DNA of 64,000 bases from Limnephilus marmoratus (Eukaryota > Arthropoda > Insecta > Trichoptera > Limnephilidae): the NCBI GenBank assembly GCA_917880885.1, contig OU862906.1:57640665-57704664 (forward strand), written 5' to 3'. The first letter of the stretch is position 1. The number at the start of each line of letters is the position of its first letter. The position numbers and the translations under genes were made by a program. This document shows positions 32,664-44,690 of this stretch, piece by piece. The notes under the pieces are model-generated. The model did not search any database and was not told the DNA's origin. It saw only the letters and a list, made by a program, of their open reading frames with translations.

Positions 32664-34400
32664 CGATGACCGGTCTTGGGTATTGGGCTTCCCATCCACT
32701 TCTTTAAATACCAAATAAGAAGTACCAAAAAACCGATTGCGATAATCTTGATGGCAGCTTCGTACAAATACAATGCAGTAAGTACTTGTAAACCATTTTT
32801 GTCAAATGAAGTGTTATCTCTCAGCTTTTTCACAGACACTGAGAATATATTTACTTAGTAGGTAAATATAATCGAGGAGATGTTAGCATAGTTGTGGAGG
32901 TATTCCTAAAAAAATCCACTAGCCGAAAGATTATAAAGTTCAATAGTTTTAAAACTTGAGCAACGGTTGGGCGGCTTTTTTCACACAAATTTTAAATTTG
33001 GATTTCAGACCAAAATTCTTCACCAAACTGAAAAAAATATTTTTCTAGTCAAATTTTTTAGCCAATATCTAGAACGAATATAGGTACTACTTTATTGTTT
33101 TGTGTTTTAATTTATACAATACAGGACATTCAAGTATTCAATTATTCACGATTTTAGGGGCAACATTGGCAATTTTTTGTTAGGTAATTAAGTTATAATT
33201 ATTTAAAATGTAATTTTGTGCCACCACAAAAAAATACTGATTAATAATATTAATATGCGGTATCATTAGTGACATGAAAACATGAACACATTGACAACTT
33301 ATATGTATAACTTCGATTTGACGTAATTTTAAAAATATTGGATAATATTTTTAAGCCCTTTTTTGATAATTATGTTGGTTGGTATAATTAGACAGGCATA
33401 TAAAATTTAGTGATGTATTATGTCGGCATTGGTAGGCTTATACTTTTATTTCTTACATTTTTTTATACAAAAAGCGATATCCTGTATTCACTGATAAATT
33501 AATATTATATTATAGCGTTATTTTTAGAATCCACACAGAAAGTGTCATCCTAATAAATAACATCAACGTATTAAATATATATTTTTTTTATAAATAGTAG
33601 TTTTTTTTAGTACATATTATTTCTTAACCCATCTCATGGAGTGGAAACAAGACCTGCAATCCGCAATAGCCATCCAAAGCCAAGGGGATCGTGTTCAGGC
33701 TGAATGACCTGGGAAACAGTGTCACGAACGGTGCCTGCGAGAAACAGTATTTATAGAAATGGGTCATTTCGAAGTATTTAGACCTTACCTCAGCACTCGG
33801 GGCTCAGCTAGAGTGGACCCTTTATTTCCCTGGACACTCGTGGGAGTCGTGGGACGAAAATTGGACCATTCGAAAACTAGGGGCCTTCGGAGAACCTAGG
33901 AGAACTAAGGCCACCTCCGTGGACACCTTCGTGGGGCGGAGCCAAGAGGAGGAACCGTGGAGAGAGCTGAGGCCATCTCCGAGAATTCTTTAATTCTTTC
34001 TTCGTGGGGCCTTCAGAGAACCAAGGAGAAGTGAAGAGGAGAGATGAGGCCCTCTTCCCTTGAGGGGCCTTCAACAAATCAAGGAGGAGTGGAGAGGAGA
34101 GAAGTTATTTTTACAGATTCTTTGTTCAACCCGAGATACAAGAAACAGAATGTGAACGCATCTCTGGGGGTAGGTAAATATTATATGTTTTATTTATTTA
34201 CTATCCAGTAGGTAATATCTACTCGTATTTGTAGACATATTATATAAAAAGGGAAACAAAGAGTTTTAAGTTTTATATCGGTATTAAATTTTTGGAAGAG
34301 GTAGAAATGCTTTTATAGATACATAGACAAACAAGGATAGGCAATAATATAAATTAAAAAAAAAACTTTTGTATAGCTTTCTTGTATCTAACTACGACTT
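32664..34400. other. No gene; GA-rich degenerate repeat at 33870-34110
   Basis: Three diverged copies of GGGGCCTTCAGAGAACCAAGG with a following GAGGAG stretch begin near 33881, 34007 and 34063. The short minus frame there reflects this repeat. The rest is AT-rich. Confidence 0.45.
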
Positions 34401-34414
34401 TTTAACCTTCTCCA

Positions 34415-35430
34415 GCAGGGCTCTCTCGGTACATCGCCTTGCACCGCAATGGGGGGGATGGATTCATACGTCACCCTGCGAGACACTGACCCCTAAAGGC
34501 GGCGGTTCGCGCCGCGACCGCGACCGGAGACCGAGACGGGAGACAGAGGCAGGCGACAGCGACAAGTGTCTCGGTCTCTTCGGCACTACTGTGGGTAGAG
34601 ACCGAGACGGCGAGACCGCGACCGCCTTCACCTTCAGTATAGCGCAGTCTGTCGATGAGGTCGGTATTGTTGTACTGTTATTAATTTACACTAATGGAAA
34701 CCCAAGTAGAGTTACTAATGGAGGAAGAAGAAGACGATGATTTGTACATATTTTAGGCGATTTTTAGTTTACCTATCACCTGTTGTTTGACAATAATATG
34801 TTCAGGACTTATTTTAGAATGAATAAAACATAGTTACAAAAAGACAATGTCTACAAAAGGAAGAATATCATTGAAAATAAATTTAATTTAATTTAATTTA
34901 AAAATTAATAATTTATTATTTTTTTAAATTTGTTAATTTAATTAATTAATTTTTTTCGGAATCTAATTGTGCATTGTATATGCTGTCTGATCAGTTCAAT
35001 CAGCTTCTCACAGTATTAGTCAGAAAAAGCGGTCATTTTTTACAACAACCACACATACTTATCAAGCGCGACGCGAGACACTACTTGTCCAGGGCAGCGA
35101 CCGTCTCGCTGTCTCCCGTCTCCCGTCTCTGTCTGCTGTCTCGGTCGCGCGCACCAACTGGCCCCCATACAAAGCTAAAGGACAAGTACCCGTTGCGGTC
35201 GCCTGCCTCTGTCTCCCGTCTCGGTCTCCGGTCTCGGTCGCGGCGCGCAACCGCCGCCTTACATCACCGAGTGCTACCCACCCCTTATACCTTTTTCCTT
35301 CTCGGAACTTCATCTTCTTTTCACCAAAATATCCCTTACACTCACACAGCACCTCCACAGATAACATAGGCCCCGAGGGGAATTATTTTCCTCAGGGCCA
35401 CCCCGGCCACTTGTGTAAAGCTAATATAAA
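34415..35430 (+). repeat. Family A repeat split by an inserted MITE
   Basis: The left part (34415-34494) holds GGTACATCGCCTTGCACCGC. The right part (35262-35430) resumes with CTACCCACCCCTTATACC and ends in the family stem-loop and GCTAATATAAAAAG. The intact copy at 43259-43672 shows the two were once adjacent. Confidence 0.75.
34497..35259. mobile_element. Harbinger-like MITE with long GC-rich inverted ends
   Basis: The ends begin AGGCGGCGGTTCGCGCCGCG and match inverted over about 75 bases with repeated GAGACCGAGACGG words. The outside triplets TAA and TAC are one change from a TWA duplication. The reading frames at 34369-34740, 34974-35369 and 35062-35367 all run through these arms. No transposase. 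Confidence 0.8.
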
Positions 35431-36415
35431 AAGAAATTTGATTCCGCGCAGTTGAACACATCTAGCATACATTATAGTAATTCAAGGTACAAGCGAGTAT
35501 CTAAATGACTAGAATTTTGAATCGAGTAGTTCTCGTTGGCATGGTATATGAAAGGCAATTAGGCTTAGTAAATCAGGGTTGTCTATAATACCATTACCAA
35601 TTTTAAAAATAAAAATCCAGAATGTATTTCAATTGAAATTGATATTTAGGTAACATAACACTTTACATGGTTTCTGCGTTTTAACCCACTCTGTCCAAGC
35701 GGCGCAATTCGAACAATGTACATACTTAACAAATGTAAACTCTGATAGAATATTAAATAATTACGTATACAATTCATTATCAAAATAACACGCGGAGTTG
35801 CTACTATATTGATAGCGTACAATGTCACCATGAAACGAGGTATTGAACTACCCAATGTAAACACTTGTAGAATATTAAATAATTACATTATTTAGGTATT
35901 TATTATTCATTGGTCTAAACTATTTACAGCGCCCTTGAGGTTATTTTTTACGAAAACGGTGCTACACAAATCATCAAAGAATTATTATTATTGGACCGAA
36001 ACTTGATACTGTAGGTGCTTAGATGCATAGTTTATAAAGAAGACTTGGTAGGTGCCTATAGTAGTAGAAGTAAGTGGTTGTATAATTTATAATTTTAATT
36101 GTCGATTTTTAAAATTTGAATTGTTTTTATTATAAGTCTACACCAGTCAGTGCCCAGTAGACCTGCCTATCAAAAAATATAAAATTTTGCTTAAGACATA
36201 CATCTATCTAGTATATCAGTTTTTTTTTTTTAAATAATGGTATCTTGCCAGGGTTCCTACCGGAGAGCAAGATGATTTTTTGGTTCTATGACAGTTAATC
36301 GCCCGACAGTTGGATCTCCGGCATACTTACATACAATATAATATACGAGTAAAGTCGGTTTGGTGAAAATACGGTATACCTTTTTACACAAAGTACAACT
36401 ACCTATAATACACGA
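35431..36415. other. No gene; short repeat scraps
   Basis: CGCCCTTGAGGTTATTTTTTACGAAAACGG at 35932 repeats part of the 26095 block. AAACACTTGTAGAATATTAA and similar phrases near 35735 and 35860 form a local direct repeat. Confidence 0.45.
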
Positions 36416-36655
36416 CTTCTTTTTTCAGCACGATTCCAATTAGAGACCAAAGTCAACATTTTTCGCTTTACGCGATCGCTATTTTCATGTATATTTTCAT
36501 ATCTACGATTTCAGTTGGCATCACAGCTAAATGGTTCATGTGTTGTTTGCAGTGATGAAAATTGAATTCGTAGAATCGAAAATAGAGATGAAAATAGCGA
36601 TCGCGTAAAGCAAAAAATGTTGACTTTGGTCTCTAATTGGAATCGGGCTGAAAAA
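36416..36655. mobile_element. Foldback of about 240 bp
   Basis: About 65 bases at 36420-36488 recur inverted at 36590-36655, including AATTAGAGACCAAAGTCAAC and TTTACGCGATCGCTATTTTC. The centre is AT-rich. No clear target duplication was found. Confidence 0.75.
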
Positions 36656-37239
36656 AAGAGATGGGGGTGCATAGCGAGGATGTATACCTACTACCGAAGA
36701 ATAAAATATTAAAATATATATTTTTTTTTCAAATGCATCAAGGAAAAAACTATTTGCTGATAATACTGTATGTACAAGCGTATAAGTATCCAAAATCGAC
36801 ACTGTAAATAAATTCGTTGGCTATCCATCACCAATTTATTTTTAAAGATATTTTTGAAGTTGATTTTAGGTTTGACATTGCTAAAAATTATGTAAAAAAT
36901 ATAATTTTATAATTATTATAATTTCGGGGGCCAATTGTTGGGGGATCAATTCTCGGGTTTTAATTTTATCGCGTTTAAATTTAATTTAGATATTATAACT
37001 GTCAAGTCGACCTTAAAGGCAACTGAAAACCGTCCGATCATTTATCGATTAGGTATATTTTATAATAAACCCAGAACATTTATATTTCGATCGAAAAACC
37101 TGATAGGATAGAAAATTACTATTGTTGTGTTTCCGATGGTACGATTTTTCGATATGATTAAACATATAATCATAAATGCCGTTTTTTTTTAAATTTTTAG
37201 CTACGAATTTATTTTTATTTTTATGTAAATACCGTACAA

Positions 37240-37612
37240 GAGTCCCAACCGTCTGAAGTCAGTGAGACTACGGCAGGCCCAATCGGGGTATGTTGTGAGG
37301 CTGAAGGTAGTGGAGAGGGGTAGAAGATAGGAAAGTTTCTGGCTGTTCAGATCTGGTCACCAAACACGGCTAAAGCCATTTCAAGCAATGATTCAGTTCC
37401 GAGTGTTGATCTTATACCAAAGCGATACTGAAAGTATCTTCCACTCTCAACTTCGGCAAAAACGCCTCATATTGTTTTAAATGATTAAATTGTGAAATAA
37501 TACAATTTCAGCAATAAAAGTTATTTGCGCACGCCGGAATTTGAACCCGCAACCTCCGGATTGTTAGTCGAGAGCGTTACCCCTCGACCAAGGAGTCCGA
37601 ATACATTTAATG
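37240..37612 (-). repeat. tRNA-derived SINE, family D, copy 1
   Basis: The head on the minus strand (37605-37535) is tRNA-like: TTGGTCGAGGGGTAACGC, anticodon loop CTAACAA (AAC, Val-type) and box B GGGTTCAAATTCC. The body shares ATTCAGATCTGGTCAC and CACGGCTAAAGCCATTT with the copy at 61466-61888. Confidence 0.75.
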
Positions 37613-38580
37613 ACAATCTACTCGTACTTTGAAACTATAGCTGGCTAACTACGTGATTTCCAAATAATTGCCGGAAATGGACAATTTTCAATGTGTACAC
37701 AAATACTTATCGTAAAATAACTAACCAAAATAGTGTCAAGGAAGTTCATTTTCCCAAATGTTTTGAGAATCCAATTAAAAAGTAAAAATTTCGTAAATAA
37801 ATGTTTTTAAGGATTATATTAAGCACTTTTACCTTCACGATTTACTTTATACTATTTTAGCTCAATTTTCCCGACGCTATAAGACAATCTTCTTAGGGGA
37901 GAAAAACTTTTATGAAAACAGATTCCTACCTGTATCTATTTTACAAACTATTATTTCTAAGTGGAATCCTAGTAAAGAATTTGATCGATCAGGCAGAAGA
38001 TAACTGGAACAGGGTAAAACCGTCCCGGTCCCAAATGAAGTAAAGTTATGGAGTCTGTTTGATCATAATAGAAAACCTTAGTATATTATTGATTATTCTG
38101 AATTTGCGTAACTTACCTTTCTAGCACATGTAAACAACTAATTCAAATAAACAATTTTCCACTTATGCACGTGTAGATTCAGTAATTTCAAGTAAATACT
38201 GGTCACGATCAATCACAAAGAAATACAATGACTCCAACACTACCTGTCGATTATTAGAGTCAACAGTCGACAATGTCAACAACGTCGATTACAAAACGTC
38301 CACTCGCGGTGGAACACCGGACAAGATTGATTCGAAGCGTGCGCTCGCCATTGATTATGTATACGGAAACAAATTCACTCAAGTCAAGATCCATGTTTTT
38401 TACTGCACCGACACAATACACAGTCAGTGGCGGATCAGGGGTTTTTCCACAACGGACAAAGAGATTTCCGAATCCAGAAACGTAATTTTAAAATGTGTGA
38501 ATTTACCAAAGATTGTACCAAGGACAGCGACCATTGAGTTAATTGTTTGCACAATTTTGTCGACATTGGAATGATTGGAT
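37613..38580. other. No recognised gene
   Basis: AT-rich DNA; the frame at 38273-38485 has no family features. Confidence 0.4.
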
Positions 38581-38587
38581 TAAATAG

Positions 38588-38745
38588 TACCTCCACTTCG
38601 GAGCGACCGAGTCCTGCGCCACTTCAGGCCGCCGCGGCCGCGCAGAAAAGTCTCACAGTGAACTGCGCTGTAAAAACCTAACAGCCTTTACTTTTCTGCG
38701 CGGCGGCCTAAAATAGCGTGAGATTCGGTCGCTCCGAAGAGGCCA
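38588..38745. mobile_element. Short GC-rich foldback
   Basis: The arms share CTTCGGAGCGACCGA and GGCCGCCGC/GCGCAGAAAAGT with an inverted partner. The left arm has an extra GGCCG. Length about 160 bases. Confidence 0.75.
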
Positions 38746-39024
38746 TGTACGGGTGCTACTTAGCTATAAGATGGGCCATAAACATTTGCACTTCCTTCTG
38801 AAATAGTCATGAAAAAGAATTCAGATTCTTTTTAAATAAATGATTAGGTACACAGCTCTGTTGCCCTGGATATTTCTGCGGATTTTTATATTTTCAAGTA
38901 TCCAGTTTACGGATATATTCATGAAAGTACTGAATTGGCTCTGGTTTTTATGATTTTAGCATATCTTATATCATCATTAAACAGTATATTGTAAAACCGC
39001 TCCCAATGTCTGGATGCTGAGATC

Positions 39025-39326
39025 TTTTAAACTACGCAAAGGAATTTCATGCGGTTTTCACCATTAGATAGTGATTCATGAGGAAGGTTTTTAAGCATAC
39101 AGTTTGTCAAGGTTTTGTGTAAATTGGTTGAAATGTATAGATACTATATGTGGTAGCGGTAGCGGACTGTGGGCGATAGGCAGCGGGCTGGCAGGTATGG
39201 GCGATCTGGATTTGATATGTATGCAAATTAGTAGATGGCGTTGGTTATAAAGGTTGGGTGGCTTTTTCAAGAGATGGCGTTGTGTTTCGTTAGTCACAGC
39301 AACGTGTGGTTGGGTCTGCTAGTTAA
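39025..39326 (-). repeat. Family B element end, copy 3
   Basis: It shares CTCATGAATCACTATCTAAT and TTAGTCACAGCAACGTGTGG with 27130-27392. It ends TGGGTCTGCTAGT. Confidence 0.6.
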
Positions 39327-39929
39327 AAATAATTAGCAGTGTAAGTTGGCTCTTTAGAACTAGAGTTATTAATAGGTGTTTAGTTTTTTGGTGAAATTCG
39401 CTTTCTGCGACATCACCCCCCCCCATAGAATCATTGTTGAACAGTAAAGAACAAAATCATTGGTTTTTTAAAAACGTTTTACCCAGAAAGCGCGTGCTCT
39501 CCCGTAAAGCGATCCATTGTGACTAAAATTCCAAGAAGCGAGGAGCCATGCACGCATAAGTGACCCCGCTCTCCTCCCCCGTTAGGAATCCAATATTACA
39601 AAAGTGCAAATGTTTATGGCCCACTCTATATAAAAGCGCCAGCGTTTTTGGCTTGACAGACCTATAGCTATAACAAATTGCCGCTTTTATAGCTAGGTGT
39701 GACACTAGCATTACACAGATGAAGGCCGCTCCAGAAAGTGAACACTGAATTCAGAAATGTACTTGGATAGTACATTTCTACCTGCCTGTACCTGGCCTAC
39801 CTGTACTAAATACATTTTTGTAAGCGTTTTCAAACGTGGGTTTGTTTACATCAGGCCCCTAGCACGGTCGATCTATAAGGGTTGTATCGATAACTTTCAG
39901 TAACTTCTCATGGTTCCCTAGCATGACTG

Positions 39930-40510
39930 CAGATAGCCAAATAAAAAAAATCAAGGTATGCAATTCAAACGCGGTAGAAGAGAAATCTTCAGAAAACTTA
40001 AAGTAGACAAGAGTGGGGAAACTACGAAGCACTCTTTTTATCAATTTGGAGGATGATTTTTTCCATATATCTGTGGTTGAATTTCGGTGCACCTTTTCCT
40101 ATACATTTGGTCATCTTATTCGTATTTGTGGTTTCTTCTTCGAAATCGCTAGATGTCGTATTCTTTTGTCTGTTCATTTTGGAGTGGTTTGAAAATTGGA
40201 TATCGACTTACATTTTTTTTTTGGATTTCGTGAGATTTGACTTCTAGTCGGCTGAATGTCTGCAATGTCAGGCGCTTTATACCTACTACTGTTCTATAGG
40301 GGACCCGTGTGGGACCGTGAATTTATCGTAATATATTGGAACCGAGTACCTACCTGTGAATAAAATAAATATTTTATTGCTTAAAATAAATATATTATCT
40401 CATTTTCTCCAGGCTAAATCCTGTAGATGTATGTGTTTGTCTCTTTTTAGTGTCGCTCGCTTCCGTTTCATGGAGTTTTAACGGCGCTAAATAAGTTTAA
40501 TATATTCGAC
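39930..40510 (-). repeat. Repeat family shared with 25850-26200
   Basis: Contains GACAAGAGTGGGGAAACTAC and, further on, TCATTTTCTCCAGGCTAAATC and TTAACGGCGCTAAATAAG, the inverse order of the earlier copy. Non-coding; the frames at 39859-40247 are within it. Confidence 0.55.
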
Positions 40511-40889
40511 GTCAACGACGGTTGTTTGTACGTAAAGCGTAAAGCACGTATCAGACGGTTCACTATTCACTCGTTTCGTGACGTCATACTCGAGCAAATG
40601 TTCCATCTTCGTTTCACTGCATGTTCACACGGTTCCTTAGAAATAAATGTTCACTCGCCATTCCCGCTACAATGTAGCCGAGTGCATTCGGCCGGCGCTG
40701 GCCGAGCTGACGGCAAAAATTCAGGAATATTTACGATTTCAAATTGACATTTCCGATAACGTCGAACTAAATAACGAGAAATTGGTGAATCTTATAAACA
40801 GAAAATAAATATCAACACCATAAAATGAACATATGCTTAATTAATAACCTGAAAACTAACATCTACCAGTATTTTTTGCTCTATGAAAA

Positions 40890-41300
40890 ATGTTTATTCC
40901 GAAATAGGCCTCGGCTTGCATTAAAATCCATATAAATGGAATATGTGAACGTATCCGAAAACTAAAAACGGTTTTTAAAAGATGATGAAATACGCTTCCA
41001 AATTTTATTATTAGAAATAACCATGCAATTTTTTAAATAGAATAATTTTTAATGTAAGCTTTTAAAAGTTTTTAAAATAACTAACCTTATGTTTTTTCTA
41101 ACTAAAATTACTGATAAAAAAAAAGAAATTAAAACGCACACATATTTTATCAGACAAATGAATTCTAAACGTTTTTATTACATCAGTTTTTCATAGTTTC
41201 ATATATAAATAATTTATAAAAGATTCACAAAGTTTCATAATGTTTTTCAAATTTTGATCCCAAACTTTGGTTTCATAAAAGCGTACGTTAAAATTATTGG
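40890..41300. repeat. Interspersed repeat also at 59760-60130
   Basis: Both copies share ATAAATGGAATAT, GTATCCGAAAACTAAAAA, GATGAAATACGCTT and TTTTTTCTAACTAAAATTAC. AT-rich and non-coding; reading frames there are incidental. Confidence 0.65.
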
Positions 41301-41469
41301 TAAATTTTTGGGATTGGTGTCCATGGCTATTACGAATAATTTTTAGAAAAAAACTTTAGATTCGCCTTAATCACTATAAAAGGAAACTTATTGCATCACG
41401 GCTGGCGGAAAATAATGCATTTTAATTTTCAATGTCGTTAAATAAAATTTCACTTCGCCAACCGAAACT

Positions 41470-42580
41470 ATGACAGCCCAAGTTGGTATTATTGAAATGT
41501 TTAGTGGTGACGTCACTGAACACCGTAAAGTCATTGTATGGGAATGTAGGTACGACCCAAGCCATCGTATTAACAACGTTTCATCTTATTCGTTTACTTA
41601 CATACTGTTTATAGAGATTTGGTTGTTGTGTTTATTGAAACATTATTTAGGCCTAAAATAAAGGTATCTCTTATTAGTTTATCTCTATTATTGAAAATAT
41701 TAAAAAACTATTGCAAAAAATAGTAATAATGCTACTCTAGGGAGAATACTTCGAACTCTGAATTTCAAAATGGCGCCAGTTGAACAGCTGATTGCCCGAT
41801 CTTATAGTAACTTTTCGGGAAGTCTTTTTCAAGGACTGATTTAGGCGGGTGGGGGGGGGGGGCACGCCCCCCCCCAGACGGTATTTTTGGGTACTGTGGA
41901 GATTTCATCACAGAACATACATAGAAGCTATAACTGTCTTTTTTAAACATTTAATTTTTCGATTTTTTGACACTTTCATAAACCTTCCTATACGTACTTG
42001 AACTTGTAGAAATAAAGTTGAAGTATGATACTTCAACTTTATTTCTAACAGTACCTAATTGTTGATTTTTTTGCCCGTCCGGCCCTTGTGCCCGCCCAGA
42101 AAAAAATCCCAACAGTAAGTGTTGATTTTTTTGCGCGTCCGCCCCTTGTGCCACTCCCCTCAGAAAAAAATCCTAACTGAAATTGTTGATTTTTTGCCAG
42201 TCCGCCCCTTGTGCCCCCCCAGAAAAAAATCCTAACAGTAATTGTTGATTTTTTGCCCGTCCGCCCCTTGTGCCCCCCCCAGAAAAAAATCCTAACAGTA
42301 ATTGTTGATTTTTTGCCCGTCCGCCCCTTGTGCCACTCCCCCCCAAAAAATCCTAACAGTAATTGTTGATTTTTTGCCCGTCCGCCACTTTGCCCCCCCC
42401 CCCCCCCAGAAAAAATCCTGGATCTGCCCTTGTATACGGTGTTTTTCGAGGGATCTTGAAAAATTAAAACTAGACAATTATTTTAACTATTAAAACTAAC
42501 TATAAAAATAAAAATAAATATGCAGTTATAGTTAGAAGGTCATTATAAAAATTAAAAAATTGGACTGGCGTTACTTATTC
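41470..42580 (+). mobile_element. MITE family C, copy 2, interrupted
   Basis: Homologous to 31660-32190 from GTCATTGTATGGGAATGTAG to AATTGGACTGGCGTT. A foreign segment of about 600 bases (41823-42425) with its own tandem repeat lies inside. The 5' end differs from copy 1. Confidence 0.7.
42054..42420. repeat. Tandem repeat, unit about 60 bp, six copies
   Basis: The unit contains AATTGTTGATTTTTTGCCCG, TCCGCCCCTTGTGCC, a C run of varying length and AGAAAAAAATCCTAACAGT. It lies between GGGCACGCCCCCCCCC at 41860 and CCTGGATCTGCCCTTG at 42417, which looks like a hAT-type end. Confidence 0.85.
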
Positions 42581-43258
42581 TAACACCCTCTAGTTGACCC
42601 TATCAAATCAGCCTAGCTATAATGCGACTTGTGTTTTACAATGTACTAAAGGCAATGGAATTGTGTTGCTTTGTGACTCAATTGATGCAACAATAGACAC
42701 GTTAAGGAATAAATAGATTCTAATTGATGTATCTACGGTAAGTTAACACCAGAAAGACCGGAGCCTTCATTTTGACGGCAGCCCGAAGTAAAGTGCCGAT
42801 ATAATGCTTAATAATTATTGTATTGGTGTGATTTTTTTTAACATTTCATGATTTATGGTTTAACAACTATGGTGAAAAAAACAGGTATGTATCTTAATTA
42901 CTTTTTGAGATATATTGACTTATACCTACAAAGACCGCCGCCGTCAATGTGACGGTTTGGGCCATAATGCTGAGTTCGTTTACAACCTTCTTTACCCAAG
43001 TTAACAACATACCCATTACCCATTCCTCCTCGTTTATGATAGTACTATTATGTTTGTTTCTTTTTTTCGGTATCGCGTATTATTCATACTCGATCTGTAC
43101 GTTGATTGGTCACTGTCACATAATTTATAAAAATACCAAAAAATATTGCTCTCACCCAAATTTATTTTATGGCTTGTTGGAAAAGGACAGTGTATACAAA
43201 TACCAGAGTTGATCCAGCTGCGTTAGCTTCTAAAGATCTGACAGAATCATTTATTGGG

Positions 43259-43672
43259 TAACCAACACGTCTGGCATAGGTCACCCCAAGAGGTTTGTAA
43301 TGTTTTGTGAAATAGCAGGGGTGCCCGGGTTCATGGGGTTAGGTTTGTCCGGATCTGTTCAGCGGATGCGACTGCCAAACAACTGCGTGGTAGGCCAGAT
43401 TGGCAGGGAACGGTTGAGGGTGATTTTTTGACCTCGGCAGCAGGATTCTGAGAACATTGCCTTGCACCGCAGTGGTGGGGACAGATTCATATGTCGGGCA
43501 CTCTTGAACACACTGAATCCCAGTTTCCCACCCACCCCTCACCTCATTTCCTTCCCAGAACCTATTCTTCTTTCTTTTCCCATAGGTACCCTCCACACAG
43601 CATTTCAAAAGATGACAAATGCCCTGAGGGGAATTATTTTCCTTAGGGCTTTTTTGTGGAGCTAATGTAATT
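43259..43672 (+). repeat. Family A repeat, near-complete copy
   Basis: Runs from CCAACACGTCTGGCATAGGT to the stem-loop (43591-43661) and GGAGCTAATGTAATTGAAAA. About 410 bases; the most complete plus-strand copy here. Confidence 0.75.
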
Positions 43673-43896
43673 GAAAAAGAAAAGAAACCGGAAAATAAAA
43701 CTACTAAAAGACGACAGTGCTAAATTAATAAAAAATATAATAAAAACCAAATAAATGATAGGTTTGATAATTGTAAGAAACCCGTTTGCGGAGAGTTCAT
43801 TTGATTTTATAAAAAACGTAACAATTCGATATTGTACAAACATAAGACATGCTTGTACTAAAATTACAGCATTTTGCACTTACATGTTTTTTTTTC

Positions 43897-44405
43897 CAGG
43901 AAGCCCCGAGGAAAAAAACCCTCAGGGTCTATGTCATCTTTGGGGATGCTGTGTGAATTTATGTGTGCATTGGTGTTTTTAGGGAAAGAAAGGAGAGGAA
44001 GTTCTCGGAAGAAAAAAGTGTGAGAGATGAATAGGAAAAATATGAATATGATAATATATGAATAGGATAAATGTATCCAGGAGTGACGGACGAATGAATC
44101 CATCCCTCCCACTGCTGTGCAAGGCGACGGGATGAGAAAGGTCCTGCTGGAGAGGACAAGATAAGTATCTCCCTCAACAAGACTTGTTGAGGGAGATACT
44201 TATCTTGTCCTCCCGACCCGGTCCGCTACGCTATAGTTGGGCAAATGTATTCGCCACCTAGACCCAGAAAAACCTCACCCAATGAACCCGGACACCCCTG
44301 CTAAGTCACTAAACGTAGCGAACCACTTGGAGTGTCCTATGGTAGAGGTGTTAGTTATCCAATAAATGGTTTCCGGGGCAGCGGTACTCATATCCGCCTC
44401 CCAAT
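43897..44405 (-). repeat. Family A repeat with an internal perfect inverted duplication
   Basis: Minus-strand copy from GAGGCGGATATGAGTACCGC to the stem-loop at 43897-43957. Inside it, 44152-44212 is a perfect 30-bp inverted duplication around one base, absent from the other copies. Confidence 0.75.
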
Positions 44406-44607
44406 TTGAAAAAAGTGATCAGCCGTCAAACTGACGGTCGTGGTCTTTATAGGTATGGAGCAGTACCCGGTCTTTCTAGTGTTAAGTACTTACATTGAAT
44501 TGTCTCAGATTTATCATCGTTAAAAGTACCTACCTAATTGCACAAACTTCCTCAGGGGCTTTGTTATTTACACAAACATTCATTTTTAAAATTAGATTAA
44601 TATATAC

Positions 44608-44690
44608 CTCCACGCAGGAGGCCCTGAGGAAAATATTTTCCCTCAGGGCCTATGTCATCTTTCTGGATGCCGTGTGGAGGGTCTTAAAGG
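44608..44690 (-). repeat. Family A repeat tail
   Basis: CTCCACGCAGGAGGCCCTGA through GGATGCCGTGTGGAGGGTC, the stem-loop alone with little else. Confidence 0.7.

Larger units (their letters stand above)
42747..44481. mobile_element. piggyBac-like element with TTAA target
   Basis: The ends CACCAGAAAGACCGG and CCGGTCTTTCTAGTG lie inside TTAA on both sides (42743-42746, 44482-44485). They resemble the AGAAAGA ends of piggyBac. Subterminal CCGTCA/TGACGG words occur near both ends. Two family A repeats are nested in opposite orientations at 43259-43672 and 43897-44405. The open frame at 42949-43212 has no transposase motif that I recognise. Confidence 0.8.

Noticed and set aside
32585..32839. 84-codon minus frame
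   Set aside because: It spans the right end of the hAT element and the flanking DNA, so it cannot be an old gene.
33640..34110. Possible exon cluster in a GC-richer stretch
   Set aside because: Frames are short and explained by a degenerate GGGGCCTTC-type repeat; no family match found.
34369..35369. Open frames of 123, 131 and 101 codons
   Set aside because: They run through the inverted GC-rich arms of the MITE at 34497-35259 and appear on both strands; the codons are repeats of GAGACCGAGAC-like words.
42949..43212. 87-codon frame with a hydrophobic stretch, inside the piggyBac-like element
   Set aside because: No DDD/DDE motifs or cysteine-rich tail recognisable as piggyBac transposase; its start lies in subterminal repeat sequence.
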